Assembly (NCBI GenBank): GCA_016869535.1
Contig: VGDX01000005.1
Location: forward strand, 1 to 64,000
Length of the DNA: 64,000 nt
Direction: 5' to 3'
Source: Alphaproteobacteria bacterium
GTDB lineage: Bacteria; Pseudomonadota; Alphaproteobacteria; Rhizobiales; Methyloligellaceae
Positions 28,483 to 38,994 of the stretch are shown one piece after another; the first letter of the stretch is position 1; each line of letters opens with the position of its first letter. Under the pieces are notes generated by a model. It searched no databases and was not told the DNA's origin. It saw only the letters and a list, made by a program, of their open reading frames with translations. Both the position numbers and the translations under genes were made by a program.

Positions 28483-29544
28483 CTACCGGCAGATCGGCAG
28501 AGGCCGCGGCTCCGGCGGCGGATTGTCCTTCTTGTATTTGGCGAGGACCGGTTCGAGGGTTTCCCTCGGCCAAAAGTTCGGCACGCGGATTTCTTTCAGG
28601 CAGGATGCGTTCCAGTACAATCCAGCCTTAGACGGCGAGCGGCCCGCCTTCACCTCGCGCGCGACGGCGACGATGTCGGACGATTCCGGGTAGATGTAGA
28701 GCGTCGTCGGCTTGTTCTCCACCAAGGCCAAGATCTCCTTGGCGTCCGCCGGAGACCAGCTTGTGCAGCCGTTGCTACGGCCGGCGCTGTAATCGATCAG
28801 CTTGCCGATCGGCACGTAGCCCTCGTCGTCCGCATGCGGACTGCCCGGTATTTTCATGCGGCAGGAAACCGCGACAATGACGGCCGGATGGCCGCCGATG
28901 GCGCGGGGTCTCGCGTTCGCCGTATCGCCCTCGCCCTCGAACTGCAGGAACGATCGCATCATGGGCACTCTCTTGCCCCCCGAGACGTAATAGCCCTTGA
29001 ACGACGTTCTGATCTCGGCCGTCACATAAGGACCGCCGGTGGTCAGCTTGGAATCCTCCGCATTGCTGAAATTCTTGGCGCAGCGGATGCCGTTGGAGAA
29101 ATCGGGAATGCGCGGCAGCTTGCGGCCGTTGCCGTGCCCGGTCGGCACGGCGCGAAAGGTCTGGCTGGCTTCGCAGATCACGTAAAACCGGCGCCCCAGC
29201 CCGGCGGGCCGGGTCGCGTCCACGGCGAAGTAGCAGGGATTGTTGATCGTCCCTTCGCTCACTTTTTTCTGATAGAGCGCGCGCGCTCTCTGCAAAACCA
29301 CGGGCGCGATCTGACGGTCGCCTAAGCCGACATGAGCTTGCAGCCAATCCGGAACGGCAGGTGCCGGCGGTACAGCCGGTACTGGTGCAGCCGGCGCGGC
29401 CGGTGCTGCCGGGTTCGCCGGGACGGGCGAAATGAGCCACGGCAGATCCTCGGCGGCAAAGGATCGCGGCCAGCCGGACAAGCCGACGAGGCCGACGACG
29501 CTAACGGCAATTACTAGGAGCGATCTCAACCGCAACGGATTCAT
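28483..29544 (-). CDS. Secreted L,D-transpeptidase-like protein
   Basis: A 353-residue exported protein: signal peptide (RSLLVIAVSVVGLVGLSG, ends near 30), a Pro/Ala-rich linker (about 40-64, PVPANPAAPAAPAAPVPAVP), then a globular domain. The segment GRSNGCTSWSP followed by ILALVENKPTTLYIY matches the family of murein L,D-transpeptidase catalytic domains with a nucleophilic Cys, and AVIVAVSCRMKIPG may be the preceding strand. By family it would act on peptidoglycan in the periplasm. The assignment rests on the C-terminal motif and is moderate. Confidence 0.6.
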   Translation of the reverse strand: MNPLRLRSLLVIAVSVVGLVGLSGWPRSFAAEDLPWLISPVPANPAAPAAPAAPVPAVPPAPAVPDWLQAHVGLGDRQIAPVVLQRARALYQKKVSEGTINNPCYFAVDATRPAGLGRRFYVICEASQTFRAVPTGHGNGRKLPRIPDFSNGIRCAKNFSNAEDSKLTTGGPYVTAEIRTSFKGYYVSGGKRVPMMRSFLQFEGEGDTANARPRAIGGHPAVIVAVSCRMKIPGSPHADDEGYVPIGKLIDYSAGRSNGCTSWSPADAKEILALVENKPTTLYIYPESSDIVAVAREVKAGRSPSKAGLYWNASCLKEIRVPNFWPRETLEPVLAKYKKDNPPPEPRPLPICR

Positions 29545-29685
29545 CCCCCCGTCGAAGTTTTTGCAATCGGCCCGAACCGGGCCGTCCGCTTCGAATAAAC
29601 GGACCTTCTTGCCTTTATCTTAAAATTTGCCTGCCTAAATAATGCGCCTTCATGGCGATTCTCCGGCACGAATTGGGCCTGCCCC

Positions 29686-31281
29686 CTACTCCCACTCGAT
29701 GGTGCCGGGGGGCTTGGAGGTGATGTCGTAGACCACGCGGTTGATGCCGCGCACCTCGTTGATGATGCGCCGCGCCGCATGCCCCAGAAAGTCGTGGGAG
29801 AAGCTGTAATAATCGGCGGTCATGCCGTCGGTCGAGGTGACGGCACGCAGCGCGCAGACATATTCGTAGGTGCGCGCATCGCCCATCACGCCTACGGTGC
29901 GCACCGGGAGCAGCACGGCAAACGCCTGCCAGATCGTGTCGTAAAGCCCGGCTTTGCGGATTTCCTCCAGATAAATGGCGTCGGCCTGGCGCAGGATGGC
30001 GAGTTTCTCTTCCGTCACCTCGCCTGGAATACGGATGGCAAGCCCGGGACCCGGGAACGGATGGCGGGTGACGAAGGCCTCGGGCAGGCCGAGCTCGCGG
30101 CCGAGCGCGCGCACCTCGTCCTTGAACAATTCACGCAAGGGCTCGATCAGCTTGAAGCGCATGGTCTCAGGGAGTCCGCCGACATTGTGATGCGACTTGA
30201 TGGTGGCTGACGGACCGCCGGTCGCCGACACGCTCTCGATGACGTCGGGATAGAGCGTCCCTTGCGCGAGGAACTCGACATTGAAGAGCTTCTCGGATTC
30301 CTCTTCGAACACCTCAACGAACAGGCGGCCGATGATCTTGCGCTTGGCTTCGGGCTCGGTGACCGATTCGAGCGCGGACAGGAAACGCGCCTCGGCATCG
30401 ACCACGACCAGCGGGATATTGTAATGACCGCGAAACAGATCGACGACCTGCTCGGCCTCGTCCTGGCGCAACAGACCATGATCCACGAAGATGCAGGTGA
30501 GCTGATCGCCAATCGCCTCATGGATCAGCAGCGCGGCGACGGCGGAGTCGACGCCGCCAGAGAGACCGCAGATCACTTCGCCTGCGCCGACCTGCTCGCG
30601 GATGCGCTTGACGGCGCGTTCGCGAAACTGCGCCATGCTCCAGTCGCCCGGCGCACCGGCGATATTGCGCACGAAATTGGCGATGAGCGCCGAGCCTTTC
30701 GGCGTGTGCACCACTTCGGGATGGAACTGCAAGCCGTAAAGCCGGCGCGCATCGTCGGCGATGGCGGCGAACGGCGCGCCGGTCGAGATGCCGACGGCGC
30801 GGAAGCCGGGTGGCAGACGCGTGACGCGGTCGCCGTGGCTCATCCACACTTGCGCGCGCTCACCTTCGTCAAATACGCCGTCGAACAGCGGGGTCTCGTC
30901 GATGATCTGCAATTCAGCACGGCCGAACTCGCGGCTATGCCCGCTTTCGACCTGGCCTCCGAGCGCAGCGACCATGGCCTGCTCGCCATAGCAGATGCCG
31001 AGCACCGGCACGCCGGCGGTGAAGATGGCATGCGGCACTTGCGGCGTACCCTCTTCATGCACGGAAGCCGGACCGCCCGACAGGATGATGGCCGTGGGTA
31101 GCACGGGTCCGAGCGCCTCTTCCGCCCTGTCGCAGGGCACGATCTCGGAATAGACGCCGGCCTCGCGCACCCGCCGGGCGATAAGCTGCGTCACCTGGCT
31201 GCCGAAATCGACGATGAGGACACGGTCCGGCGCGGAGGCCGTCATCGGCGCATCGGCCGGGTTCTGGGCGTCGTCCGTCAT
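29686..31281 (-). CDS. guaA: GMP synthase (glutamine-hydrolysing)
   Basis: GuaA converts XMP to GMP using glutamine and ATP. The glutamine amidotransferase domain occupies about residues 20-205 ([27 protein letters not shown] with catalytic Cys, FHPEVVHT with the His), the ATP pyrophosphatase domain follows ([14 protein letters not shown] near 240), and the C-terminal dimerisation domain ends in PGTIEWE. The 531-residue length is normal. guaB, the preceding pathway step, is encoded about 6 kb away at 36641. Confidence 0.98.
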   Translation of the reverse strand: MTDDAQNPADAPMTASAPDRVLIVDFGSQVTQLIARRVREAGVYSEIVPCDRAEEALGPVLPTAIILSGGPASVHEEGTPQVPHAIFTAGVPVLGICYGEQAMVAALGGQVESGHSREFGRAELQIIDETPLFDGVFDEGERAQVWMSHGDRVTRLPPGFRAVGISTGAPFAAIADDARRLYGLQFHPEVVHTPKGSALIANFVRNIAGAPGDWSMAQFRERAVKRIREQVGAGEVICGLSGGVDSAVAALLIHEAIGDQLTCIFVDHGLLRQDEAEQVVDLFRGHYNIPLVVVDAEARFLSALESVTEPEAKRKIIGRLFVEVFEEESEKLFNVEFLAQGTLYPDVIESVSATGGPSATIKSHHNVGGLPETMRFKLIEPLRELFKDEVRALGRELGLPEAFVTRHPFPGPGLAIRIPGEVTEEKLAILRQADAIYLEEIRKAGLYDTIWQAFAVLLPVRTVGVMGDARTYEYVCALRAVTSTDGMTADYYSFSHDFLGHAARRIINEVRGINRVVYDITSKPPGTIEWE

Positions 31282-31377
31282 GGCCGGTGGTTATACGTTC
31301 GCTCCCTGTTCGGCAATGGGCTGCCATCTTGTACACAAGGCTAACCCATGCGAAGCGGAGGCTCTCGGGGGCAATTC

Positions 31378-32238
31378 ATGACTGAGACCGAGGCGTGGGA
31401 AGAGCGGATGAGCCGCCAGATCGCGGCCTATCACGAGTCCGCCCTGCTCTATGCCGCGGTCAAGCTCGGCCTGCCCGACCGTCTTGCGGGAGAGGCGCGA
31501 ACGGCCGAGCAACTGGCCGCGGATCTTGGCCTGTCGACGCCGCATCTCGATCGCTTCCTGCACGGACTGGTGAACCTCGGCGTTTGCGAAGAGCGGCCCG
31601 ACCGGACTTTCGCCCTGACGCAAGGCGGACAGTCCCTGCGCTCAGGCACGCGCCTTAACGAGAAAGTGCAGATCGTGGTCGGGCAATATTGGCAGCCCTG
31701 GGCCGCGCTCGTGTCATGCCTCAAGACCGGAAAGCCGGCCTTCGATCAGGTGTTCGGCATGAGCGTGCGCGATTGGAGAAAGAGAAACGCCGAGCAAGGC
31801 GCACTGTTCGATTCTTATCTCGCGAGGGAGAGGCCGGGGCAATCGGACTTGATCGCCGAGGCTCTGGACCTGTCGGAGGGTAAATCCATCGCCAATGTCG
31901 ATGCCCAGAACGCCATCCAAACCGACGCCGAACTCTATGTCATGAATCGCGTGCTGCAGACCTTGGACGACGAATCGGCTCGCGCTACCCTCGTCGACTG
32001 CCGCAAGGCCATGCCGGATACGGCAAAGCTTCTCATCATCGAGCGGCTGATGCCGGAGAATGCAGTCGATGATGAAGCTACGGTCATGCTGGACCTGCAT
32101 ATGATGGTCATCACTGGCGGCCGCCTCCGCACGCTCGCCGAGATGAAGGCACTGCTCACGCAGGCCGGACTGGCGCTAGCAAAAGTCTCCCCGATCAGGG
32201 ATGGACTGACTATGCTTATTGCGGGAGGGCTGAAATGA
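31378..32238 (+). CDS. Methyltransferase-like protein lacking SAM core
   Basis: The protein (286 residues from the ATG at 31378) resembles the O-methyltransferase 2 family: an N-terminal dimerisation/winged-helix domain (AAYHESALLYAAVKLGLPDRL to FALTQGGQSLRSG) and a C-terminal end with VMNRVLQTLDDESARATLVD and KLLIIERLMPE. Between them, where the glycine-rich SAM-binding loop (VDVGGG type) and following 50 or so residues should be, it goes straight from GKSIANVDAQNAIQT to DAELYVMNR. The frame is intact. It therefore probably cannot methylate and may be decayed or repurposed. Its stop overlaps the start of the next gene (ATGA). Confidence 0.75.
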   Translation: MTETEAWEERMSRQIAAYHESALLYAAVKLGLPDRLAGEARTAEQLAADLGLSTPHLDRFLHGLVNLGVCEERPDRTFALTQGGQSLRSGTRLNEKVQIVVGQYWQPWAALVSCLKTGKPAFDQVFGMSVRDWRKRNAEQGALFDSYLARERPGQSDLIAEALDLSEGKSIANVDAQNAIQTDAELYVMNRVLQTLDDESARATLVDCRKAMPDTAKLLIIERLMPENAVDDEATVMLDLHMMVITGGRLRTLAEMKALLTQAGLALAKVSPIRDGLTMLIAGGLK

Positions 32239-32864
32239 GCTTAAGGAAAATTGGCGCGCTTCTGCCGGCAGCAATTGCCTTCGGTCTCTCCTTGCCGGCC
32301 GCGGCAGACGATGCACTTTACGCCAAGATCAAATCATTCCTGCCGCCCGGTCTGGACGCGAAAATCTGCTTCGCCCGGACCTACGACGCGAAGCACCTAC
32401 AGAAGCATCCGAAGCAGAAGGTCACCGAGATAGTGTTCTTCCTCCGCTACACGATGCTCGCTGATGACGAACGGGCTGTCACCGCAAGCGGCGATCTGCA
32501 TCCGCAGGATTTCCGCTACGACTACACGTTGGCAGCCAAGGTCAAGGGGACACCAGAGACGCTCTATGCCAGCGGCGAATGCGGCTCGACCACAGCCATT
32601 GCCTGCAGCGTCGAATGCGATGGCGGCGGCGTCGAGCTCGAACCGAAGACAAGCGATCCCTACACGCTGCTCATCCGGCTCGATACCGATTACACCTATA
32701 TCCGCATGACACCGGGCTGCGGCGACGAGAGTGAGGCCATCCACCTGGAACCCGGCGAGGACGACAAGCTGTTCAAGCTGAGCAAGGTTCCCCTCCTTCT
32801 GTGCCAGTCAATGCAGGAAAATCTGGAGAAGCGCCTGGAAGACCAGTACGGCGGCGAGCCTTAG
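32235..32864 (+). CDS. Secreted protein, unknown function
   Basis: A 209-residue protein with a clear signal peptide (KIGALLPAAIAFGLSLPAAA, cleaved before DDALY). The mature part is acidic with six cysteines (AKICFART, SGECGS, IACSVECDGG, TPGCGDE, LLCQS). It overlaps the methyltransferase-like gene by four bases, so the two are translated from one message. I do not recognise a family. Confidence 0.75.
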   Translation: MSLRKIGALLPAAIAFGLSLPAAADDALYAKIKSFLPPGLDAKICFARTYDAKHLQKHPKQKVTEIVFFLRYTMLADDERAVTASGDLHPQDFRYDYTLAAKVKGTPETLYASGECGSTTAIACSVECDGGGVELEPKTSDPYTLLIRLDTDYTYIRMTPGCGDESEAIHLEPGEDDKLFKLSKVPLLLCQSMQENLEKRLEDQYGGEP

Positions 32865-32972
32865 GCAGAACAATCCCGAATATGATGCAGACACCATCGT
32901 TGCCGTTCGGCGGCGACGTATGTAGAGTCGGGGAAGTCAGCAGCTTAGCGTCAATGGTTGGGGGGTTATTCA

Positions 32973-33383
32973 ATGGTACGGATTAGGGACCTTATTTGCG
33001 GTTTGGCCGTCTTGGTCACGATCGCCGCATTCGCGCCGGAAGCGTTTGCCCGCGCGCTGTTAGCCTATCCACTGCAGGGCCAGACCCCGCAGCAGCAAGA
33101 GGCGGACCGCGCCGCTTGTCACACTTGGGCCGTACAGCAGAGCGGCTACGATCCATCCGGACTTCCGATCGTCGTACGGCCGAGGCGCCCCGGCGCGTTT
33201 ACCGGGCTCGTCATCGCCACCCCGACCGGTCCATCCGAGACCGTGGTGACCGATCCGGCCGGCGGCGTGATCGGCGGTGTGGTGAACAAGGCGCAGCTCG
33301 CGCAGATCGAGGTGCTGTATGCCAAATATCTCGACGCCGGAGCACTGTGTCTCACGGCGCGTGGCTATCAGGTTTCGCAGTAA
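32973..33383 (+). CDS. Small exported protein related to Gly-zipper proteins
   Basis: A protein of about 136 residues with a signal peptide (LAVLVTIAAFAPEAFA). The region YPLQGQTPQQQEADRAACHTWA resembles the conserved start of small YMGG/glycine-zipper exported proteins (they carry a similar QQ...D...C..WA..Q..DP motif), but the Gly-zipper segment itself is not seen. The start at 32973 has a GGGGGG ribosome site; an in-frame TTG 15 bases upstream is less likely. Function unknown. Confidence 0.65.
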   Translation: MVRIRDLICGLAVLVTIAAFAPEAFARALLAYPLQGQTPQQQEADRAACHTWAVQQSGYDPSGLPIVVRPRRPGAFTGLVIATPTGPSETVVTDPAGGVIGGVVNKAQLAQIEVLYAKYLDAGALCLTARGYQVSQ

Positions 33384-33394
33384 GGGGGATGGCA

Positions 33395-33799
33395 ATGCGT
33401 AACTCAATCTCTAAAGCGCTGGTGTTTGCGTCTGCTTGCCTCCTGCCTGTGGCGGCGAGTGCGGCGACTGGCTCGTATATCTGTGCCTTCTCCGAGGTTT
33501 ATGAATGCGAGACCGTAACCGGGTGTAGTCGGGGCCATTTGCAGGACATCAACCTGCCTGAATTCGTCGTCCTCGATCTCGACAAGAAGCAGCTGAGCGG
33601 CGCCGCGATCGGCCACGAGCACCGCACCGAAGACATCGAAGGCATGACCTCGGACGACAAGCATATCCACATCCATGGCATGCAGGACGAGGAAACCTGG
33701 AACGCCACCATAATTCTGGAGACTGGCGCGCTCGCAGGCGGCATCACCAGTGGCACGTCGTCCTTCGCCGTGTTCGGCAACTGCACGCAGAAGGAATAG
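33395..33799 (+). CDS. Small secreted protein, unknown
   Basis: About 134 residues beginning MRNSISKALVFASACLLPVAASA, a standard signal peptide. The mature protein has four cysteines (SYICAFSE, YECETVTGC, GNCTQKE) and His-rich segments (DKHIHIHGMQDE). It starts 11 bases after the previous stop with GGGGG at suitable spacing; an ATG two codons earlier is an alternative. The three secreted genes from 32235 to 33799 run in one direction. No family is recognised. Confidence 0.7.
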   Translation: MRNSISKALVFASACLLPVAASAATGSYICAFSEVYECETVTGCSRGHLQDINLPEFVVLDLDKKQLSGAAIGHEHRTEDIEGMTSDDKHIHIHGMQDEETWNATIILETGALAGGITSGTSSFAVFGNCTQKE

Positions 33800-33809
33800 G
33801 ACTCACCGA

Positions 33810-35102
33810 TCAGCGTTGCAGGACGGCGACGAAGAAACCGTCGGTGCCGTGACTGAGCGGTGTCATCTGCAGCGTCGCATCGGAACCGTCGGCTGAATCG
33901 GGAGGCGATACGCCTGGCAACGCCGCCTCCCACAGTCTGCGCCACGGCACGAGTTTGAAGTCCGGATGGCGGACGAGAAACGCATCGATCTGATCGCGGT
34001 TCTCTGACGGCAGCACCGAGCAGGTGATATAGGCGAGACGACCGCCGGGCTTGACCAACGCCGCGTCCTCATCGAGCACCACCTCTTGCTCCTTCCGTCG
34101 CGCCTCGAGCATTTGCGGGCTGAGACGCCATTTGGCGTCGGGCCGCCGGCGCCACACGCCCGAGCCGGTGCAGGGCGCATCGATCACCACGCAGTCCATC
34201 TTGCCATCGAGTTCGGCGAGCGCCTGCGTGTCGCCCGCTTGCAGCACTTGCGCGTTGCGCACGCCGGCCCGCTTCAGCCGCTCGAAGATCGGGCGAAGCC
34301 GCATGCGATCGGCATCGTAGGCATAAAGCTGCCCGGTATTCCGCATCAGCGCCGCGAGCGCCAGCGTCTTGCCCCCCGCTCCGGCGCAGAGGTCGATGAC
34401 CTGTTCTTTGGCGGCGGCGCCAGTAAGCAGGGAAGCCATCTGCGAGCCTTCGTCCTGCACCTCGAACCAGCCTTTGCCATGACCGGGCTCGGCTTCGATA
34501 TGGGGGCTCCTCGACGGTCCCGGCGCCTGCACGATACGGATGCCGAACGGCGAATGAGGTGTCGGTTCGGGCGTGAAACGGCGCAGCGCCTTCAGCACCT
34601 TGTCGCGGTCCGCCTTCAGCGTGTTGACCCTGAGATCGACCGGGGCGCGCGCGGCCAAGGCCGCACCCTCCTCGCCAGCGTGTGCGCCGAAGGCGCGTGC
34701 GAACTCCGGCGCGAGCCATTCGGGGTAATCACCGTGTATATGCGCCGGTGCATCGGCGGCAATCTCCCGCAACAGTCCGGCACGTTCGGATTCGGTGAGA
34801 GGTTCCGGCGCAAACCGGCTGCCGTCGGCAAGGGCGGAAACGTCCTCGGGCTTCATGCCCCAATCCGTTACGAGCGTGCGCAGTACGATCGCGCGCGGGC
34901 TGTCGCCGTCCATGACATAGGCGCCGGAGGTGCGTTTGCGCAGCGCATCGAATACGAGATTGCCGATGGCCGCGCGATCACCGGAGCCGGCGAATCTGTG
35001 CGTCACGCCCCAATCTTTCAGCGCCTCCCCGGCGGGGCGATTGCGCTCGAAGATCTCGGTAAGAACATCGATGGCGGCGCTGACGCGTGCTCCCGGCGTC
35101 AT
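33810..35102 (-). CDS. RsmB-type rRNA m5C methyltransferase
   Basis: A 430-residue RNA (cytosine-5) methyltransferase of the Sun/RsmB group, which methylates 16S rRNA. An N-terminal NusB-like helical domain (about 1-150) precedes the SAM-binding core (QVIDLCAGAGGKTLALAAL). The two catalytic cysteines are seen in VIDAPCTGSGVWRRRPD and YITCSVLPSENRDQ. I chose the ATG at 35102, which overlaps the stop of the upstream MAPEG gene as TGATG; a start 45 bases upstream would lie inside that gene. It converges with the secreted cassette. Confidence 0.9.
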   Translation of the reverse strand: MTPGARVSAAIDVLTEIFERNRPAGEALKDWGVTHRFAGSGDRAAIGNLVFDALRKRTSGAYVMDGDSPRAIVLRTLVTDWGMKPEDVSALADGSRFAPEPLTESERAGLLREIAADAPAHIHGDYPEWLAPEFARAFGAHAGEEGAALAARAPVDLRVNTLKADRDKVLKALRRFTPEPTPHSPFGIRIVQAPGPSRSPHIEAEPGHGKGWFEVQDEGSQMASLLTGAAAKEQVIDLCAGAGGKTLALAALMRNTGQLYAYDADRMRLRPIFERLKRAGVRNAQVLQAGDTQALAELDGKMDCVVIDAPCTGSGVWRRRPDAKWRLSPQMLEARRKEQEVVLDEDAALVKPGGRLAYITCSVLPSENRDQIDAFLVRHPDFKLVPWRRLWEAALPGVSPPDSADGSDATLQMTPLSHGTDGFFVAVLQR

Positions 35103-35530
35103 CAGAGAGACGGAAACAGATAAATCCGTGCGATCACGATCACCCACATGAGCGTGAGCGCAACGGCACCGACCATGAATAATCCACCGCGGCGATCAAG
35201 CCGGTTCGACGTCACATGGATGTAAGCATGCAGCACTCTTGACAGCACGAACATCCATGCGAGCATATAGATGACGACGTCGAGCGTATTGGTGATGAGC
35301 GCGAGCAGCATCACCACGTAGAACAACACCGGCAGTTCGAGCTGGTTATGATAAGCGTTGCCGATCTGGGTGACACGGAGCGGCCAATTGGGCTCGCGCA
35401 GCGCGATTTGATCCGCCTTGACCTTGCCGGTCCTGATCGACCGAATCCTGAGATAACCCATCCAGTACAACAGCACGAGGGTCAACGCGACCTGCGTGAA
35501 CATCGGTAGCATTATGGCCTCGATCGACAT
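35102..35530 (-). CDS. MAPEG family membrane protein
   Basis: A 142-residue inner-membrane protein of the MAPEG superfamily (membrane-associated eicosanoid and glutathione metabolism). Four hydrophobic segments are visible, with the family-like stretch ITQIGNAYHNQLELPVLFYV reading here as VTQIGNAYHNQLELPVLFYV and VLSRVLHAYIHVTSNRLDRR. In eukaryotes members are glutathione transferases; bacterial roles are mostly unknown. Its stop overlaps the rsmB-like start by one base. Confidence 0.88.
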   Translation of the reverse strand: MSIEAIMLPMFTQVALTLVLLYWMGYLRIRSIRTGKVKADQIALREPNWPLRVTQIGNAYHNQLELPVLFYVVMLLALITNTLDVVIYMLAWMFVLSRVLHAYIHVTSNRLDRRGGLFMVGAVALTLMWVIVIARIYLFPSL

Positions 35531-35734
35531 GACGTCCCCCTATGTTGGTTCCTGAACGGTCCGTTCCGGCCAGCCTTTATACTTCGCCCATTACCTACTG
35601 TAGAGCGGATGGGGTGGAAAATAGGCAAATCCCCCTTCCAAATTATGGATGGAAGTTCAATTGACGCGGCCCACTCCTGCCTTTTAAAGCTAGCCCCCAA
35701 CGCAAAAGTCCTAAGCGTTTCTAGGAGGAATTCC

Positions 35735-36634
35735 ATGCGCCTTCGCGCAATCCTGCTCGTTCTTATCGCGGCCCTGATCGCCGTTGTCGGGGCCTTGTAC
35801 TGGGCCAACCGCGAGACCGACGTCACGGCCAAGCTCGCCGAGCGAACGAATACCGTTGGAGAGACGGTCACGCCGGAGCAGTCGGACGAGCCAGCCGATC
35901 CCTGCTTCGACGCAAAAGGTACGGTCAAGGATGTGCTCGATGGCTGTGCCGCGTTCATCGCCTCAGGAACGACCGACAAGAAGAAGCTTGTCACCGCCCA
36001 TAGCATCCGCGCCATGGCCTTTTCAGCCACCGGCAATCTCGATGCGGCGCTCGTCGAGATGAATGCGGCGGTCGAGATCAATCCCGAGCGGGCCAACAGC
36101 TATTTCATGCGCGCCGCCGGCTACGATGCCAAGAAGGACTACGACAAGGCGCTTGCCGATCTCGACACGGCCATCGGCATGAACGACAAGGACGGCGATT
36201 ATTATCTGTTGCGCGGCGAGGTCTACAGCCACAAGGGCGATTTCGATAAGGCGCTTGCCGATCTGAACGAGAAGGTGAAGCTCGATCCCGAGGCGACCAG
36301 CGGCTATAGCCACCGCGGCCAGATTTATCGTCAGCGCAATGAATACGATCTTGCCATCGCCGACTATACCGAGGTGATCAAGCTCGATTCGCGCGATGTC
36401 AAAGGCCATGTCGACCGCGGCTGGATCTACGTGCTCAAAGACGATCTCGACAATGCCGCAATCGATTTCGACAACGCGCTCAAGCTCCAGGAGAACAACG
36501 CCTCGGCGCTGGTGGGACGCGGTGTGGTGAAGAGCCGCAAGGGCCAGCCCACCGACGGCGCGAGCGACCTCGCGCTCGCCAAGCGGCTCGAGCCCGGCAT
36601 CTTCGACGAGATCAAGAAGCTCGGCGTGAAATAG
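35735..36634 (+). CDS. Membrane-anchored TPR protein
   Basis: A 299-residue protein with an N-terminal signal anchor (AILLVLIAALIAVVGALYWA) and then about five tetratricopeptide repeats (for example AMAFSATGNLDAALVEMNAA and LRGEVYSHKGDFDKALADLN). TPR domains mediate protein interactions, here in the periplasm. A strong ribosome site (AGGAGGAA) precedes the ATG at 35735, which is why I reject the longer upstream extension. It converges with guaB, six bases away. The partner is unknown. Confidence 0.85.
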   Translation: MRLRAILLVLIAALIAVVGALYWANRETDVTAKLAERTNTVGETVTPEQSDEPADPCFDAKGTVKDVLDGCAAFIASGTTDKKKLVTAHSIRAMAFSATGNLDAALVEMNAAVEINPERANSYFMRAAGYDAKKDYDKALADLDTAIGMNDKDGDYYLLRGEVYSHKGDFDKALADLNEKVKLDPEATSGYSHRGQIYRQRNEYDLAIADYTEVIKLDSRDVKGHVDRGWIYVLKDDLDNAAIDFDNALKLQENNASALVGRGVVKSRKGQPTDGASDLALAKRLEPGIFDEIKKLGVK

Positions 36635-36640
36635 CCGCCC

Positions 36641-38182
<1,542 letters not shown>

Positions 38183-38380
38183 CTAGAGCGCGCGTCCGGT
38201 TGGCGGCTTCCTTTATCACCTTCTGGTGGGATTGCAAAGGAAAGGCGGCAAAAAGCCAGCGATTTTGGTTAGCGCGCCATGTGCTCGCCACAAGCTGGAA
38301 CTAGGCCATAAGCAGGAGCATTGAGCAATCAGACGGTGCGCCCGCGGGGCGGCAGGCGCCGATATGAAAGGAATGATTCC

Positions 38381-38941
38381 ATGAGGATCGTAATAACGGC
38401 CGCCGCGGCGAGTGCATTGCTCTTTGCCGCGTCACACGCGGCGCAAGCAGCACCTTCCATCAACTTGCAGGGTGGCGTCCAGGCTCCAGCCGGCATGGTC
38501 GATCTTGTCCGCAAAGGCGGCGGAGGCGGCGGCAAAGGTTTCGGCGGTAAGGGGTTCAGCGGTAAGAGCTTCGGCGGCAAGAGCTTCAAGGGCGGCAGGT
38601 CGTATGGCGGCCGCTCCTATGCCGGCAGGAGTTTCAAGGGCTATGGCGGCGGGAAATACAAAGGCTATAGCGGCCGAAGCTACGCCGGCAGAAGCTACCG
38701 AGGTGGCTCGTATAGCGGTGGTCGATATGCCTATCGTGGCAAGTCCTACGGCCATTACGGCAAGTACGCTTACAAGAATCGGTACTATCGCCGTGGCTAT
38801 CCCTATTTCTGGGGCGGCCTCGCCCTTTCCGGCGCTTATAGTTATTACGGTAGCAATTGCGGCTGGCTCTATCGTCAGGCGCAAGCGACCGGAAGCGCCT
38901 ATTGGTGGAACCGCTACCAGGACTGCGTCTACGCCTATTGA
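38381..38941 (+). CDS. Secreted Gly/Tyr/Ser-rich repeat protein
   Basis: A 186-residue protein with a signal peptide (TAAAASALLFAASHAAQA) and a middle section made of short repeats of the type GG-K/R-S-F/Y (about residues 48-125). The end has aromatic residues and two Cys (NCGWLYRQA, YQDCVYAY). The composition suggests a disordered or surface-associated protein. A ribosome site (AAAGGAATG) precedes the ATG at 38381. A terminator follows. No family function is known to me. Confidence 0.7.
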   Translation: MRIVITAAAASALLFAASHAAQAAPSINLQGGVQAPAGMVDLVRKGGGGGGKGFGGKGFSGKSFGGKSFKGGRSYGGRSYAGRSFKGYGGGKYKGYSGRSYAGRSYRGGSYSGGRYAYRGKSYGHYGKYAYKNRYYRRGYPYFWGGLALSGAYSYYGSNCGWLYRQAQATGSAYWWNRYQDCVYAY

Positions 38942-38964
38942 TCGCAGCCAAAATGAATCGAGAG

Positions 38965-38992
38965 AAGCCCCGGCATGGACCGGGGCTTTTTT
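38965..38992 (+). terminator. Rho-independent terminator
   Basis: A 7-bp GC stem (GCCCCGG / CCGGGGC) with loop CATGGA is followed by six T. It lies just after the Gly/Tyr-rich gene and before the convergent rlmE stop, so it could serve both strands, though the T-run favours the plus strand. Confidence 0.9.
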
Positions 38993-38994
38993 CG

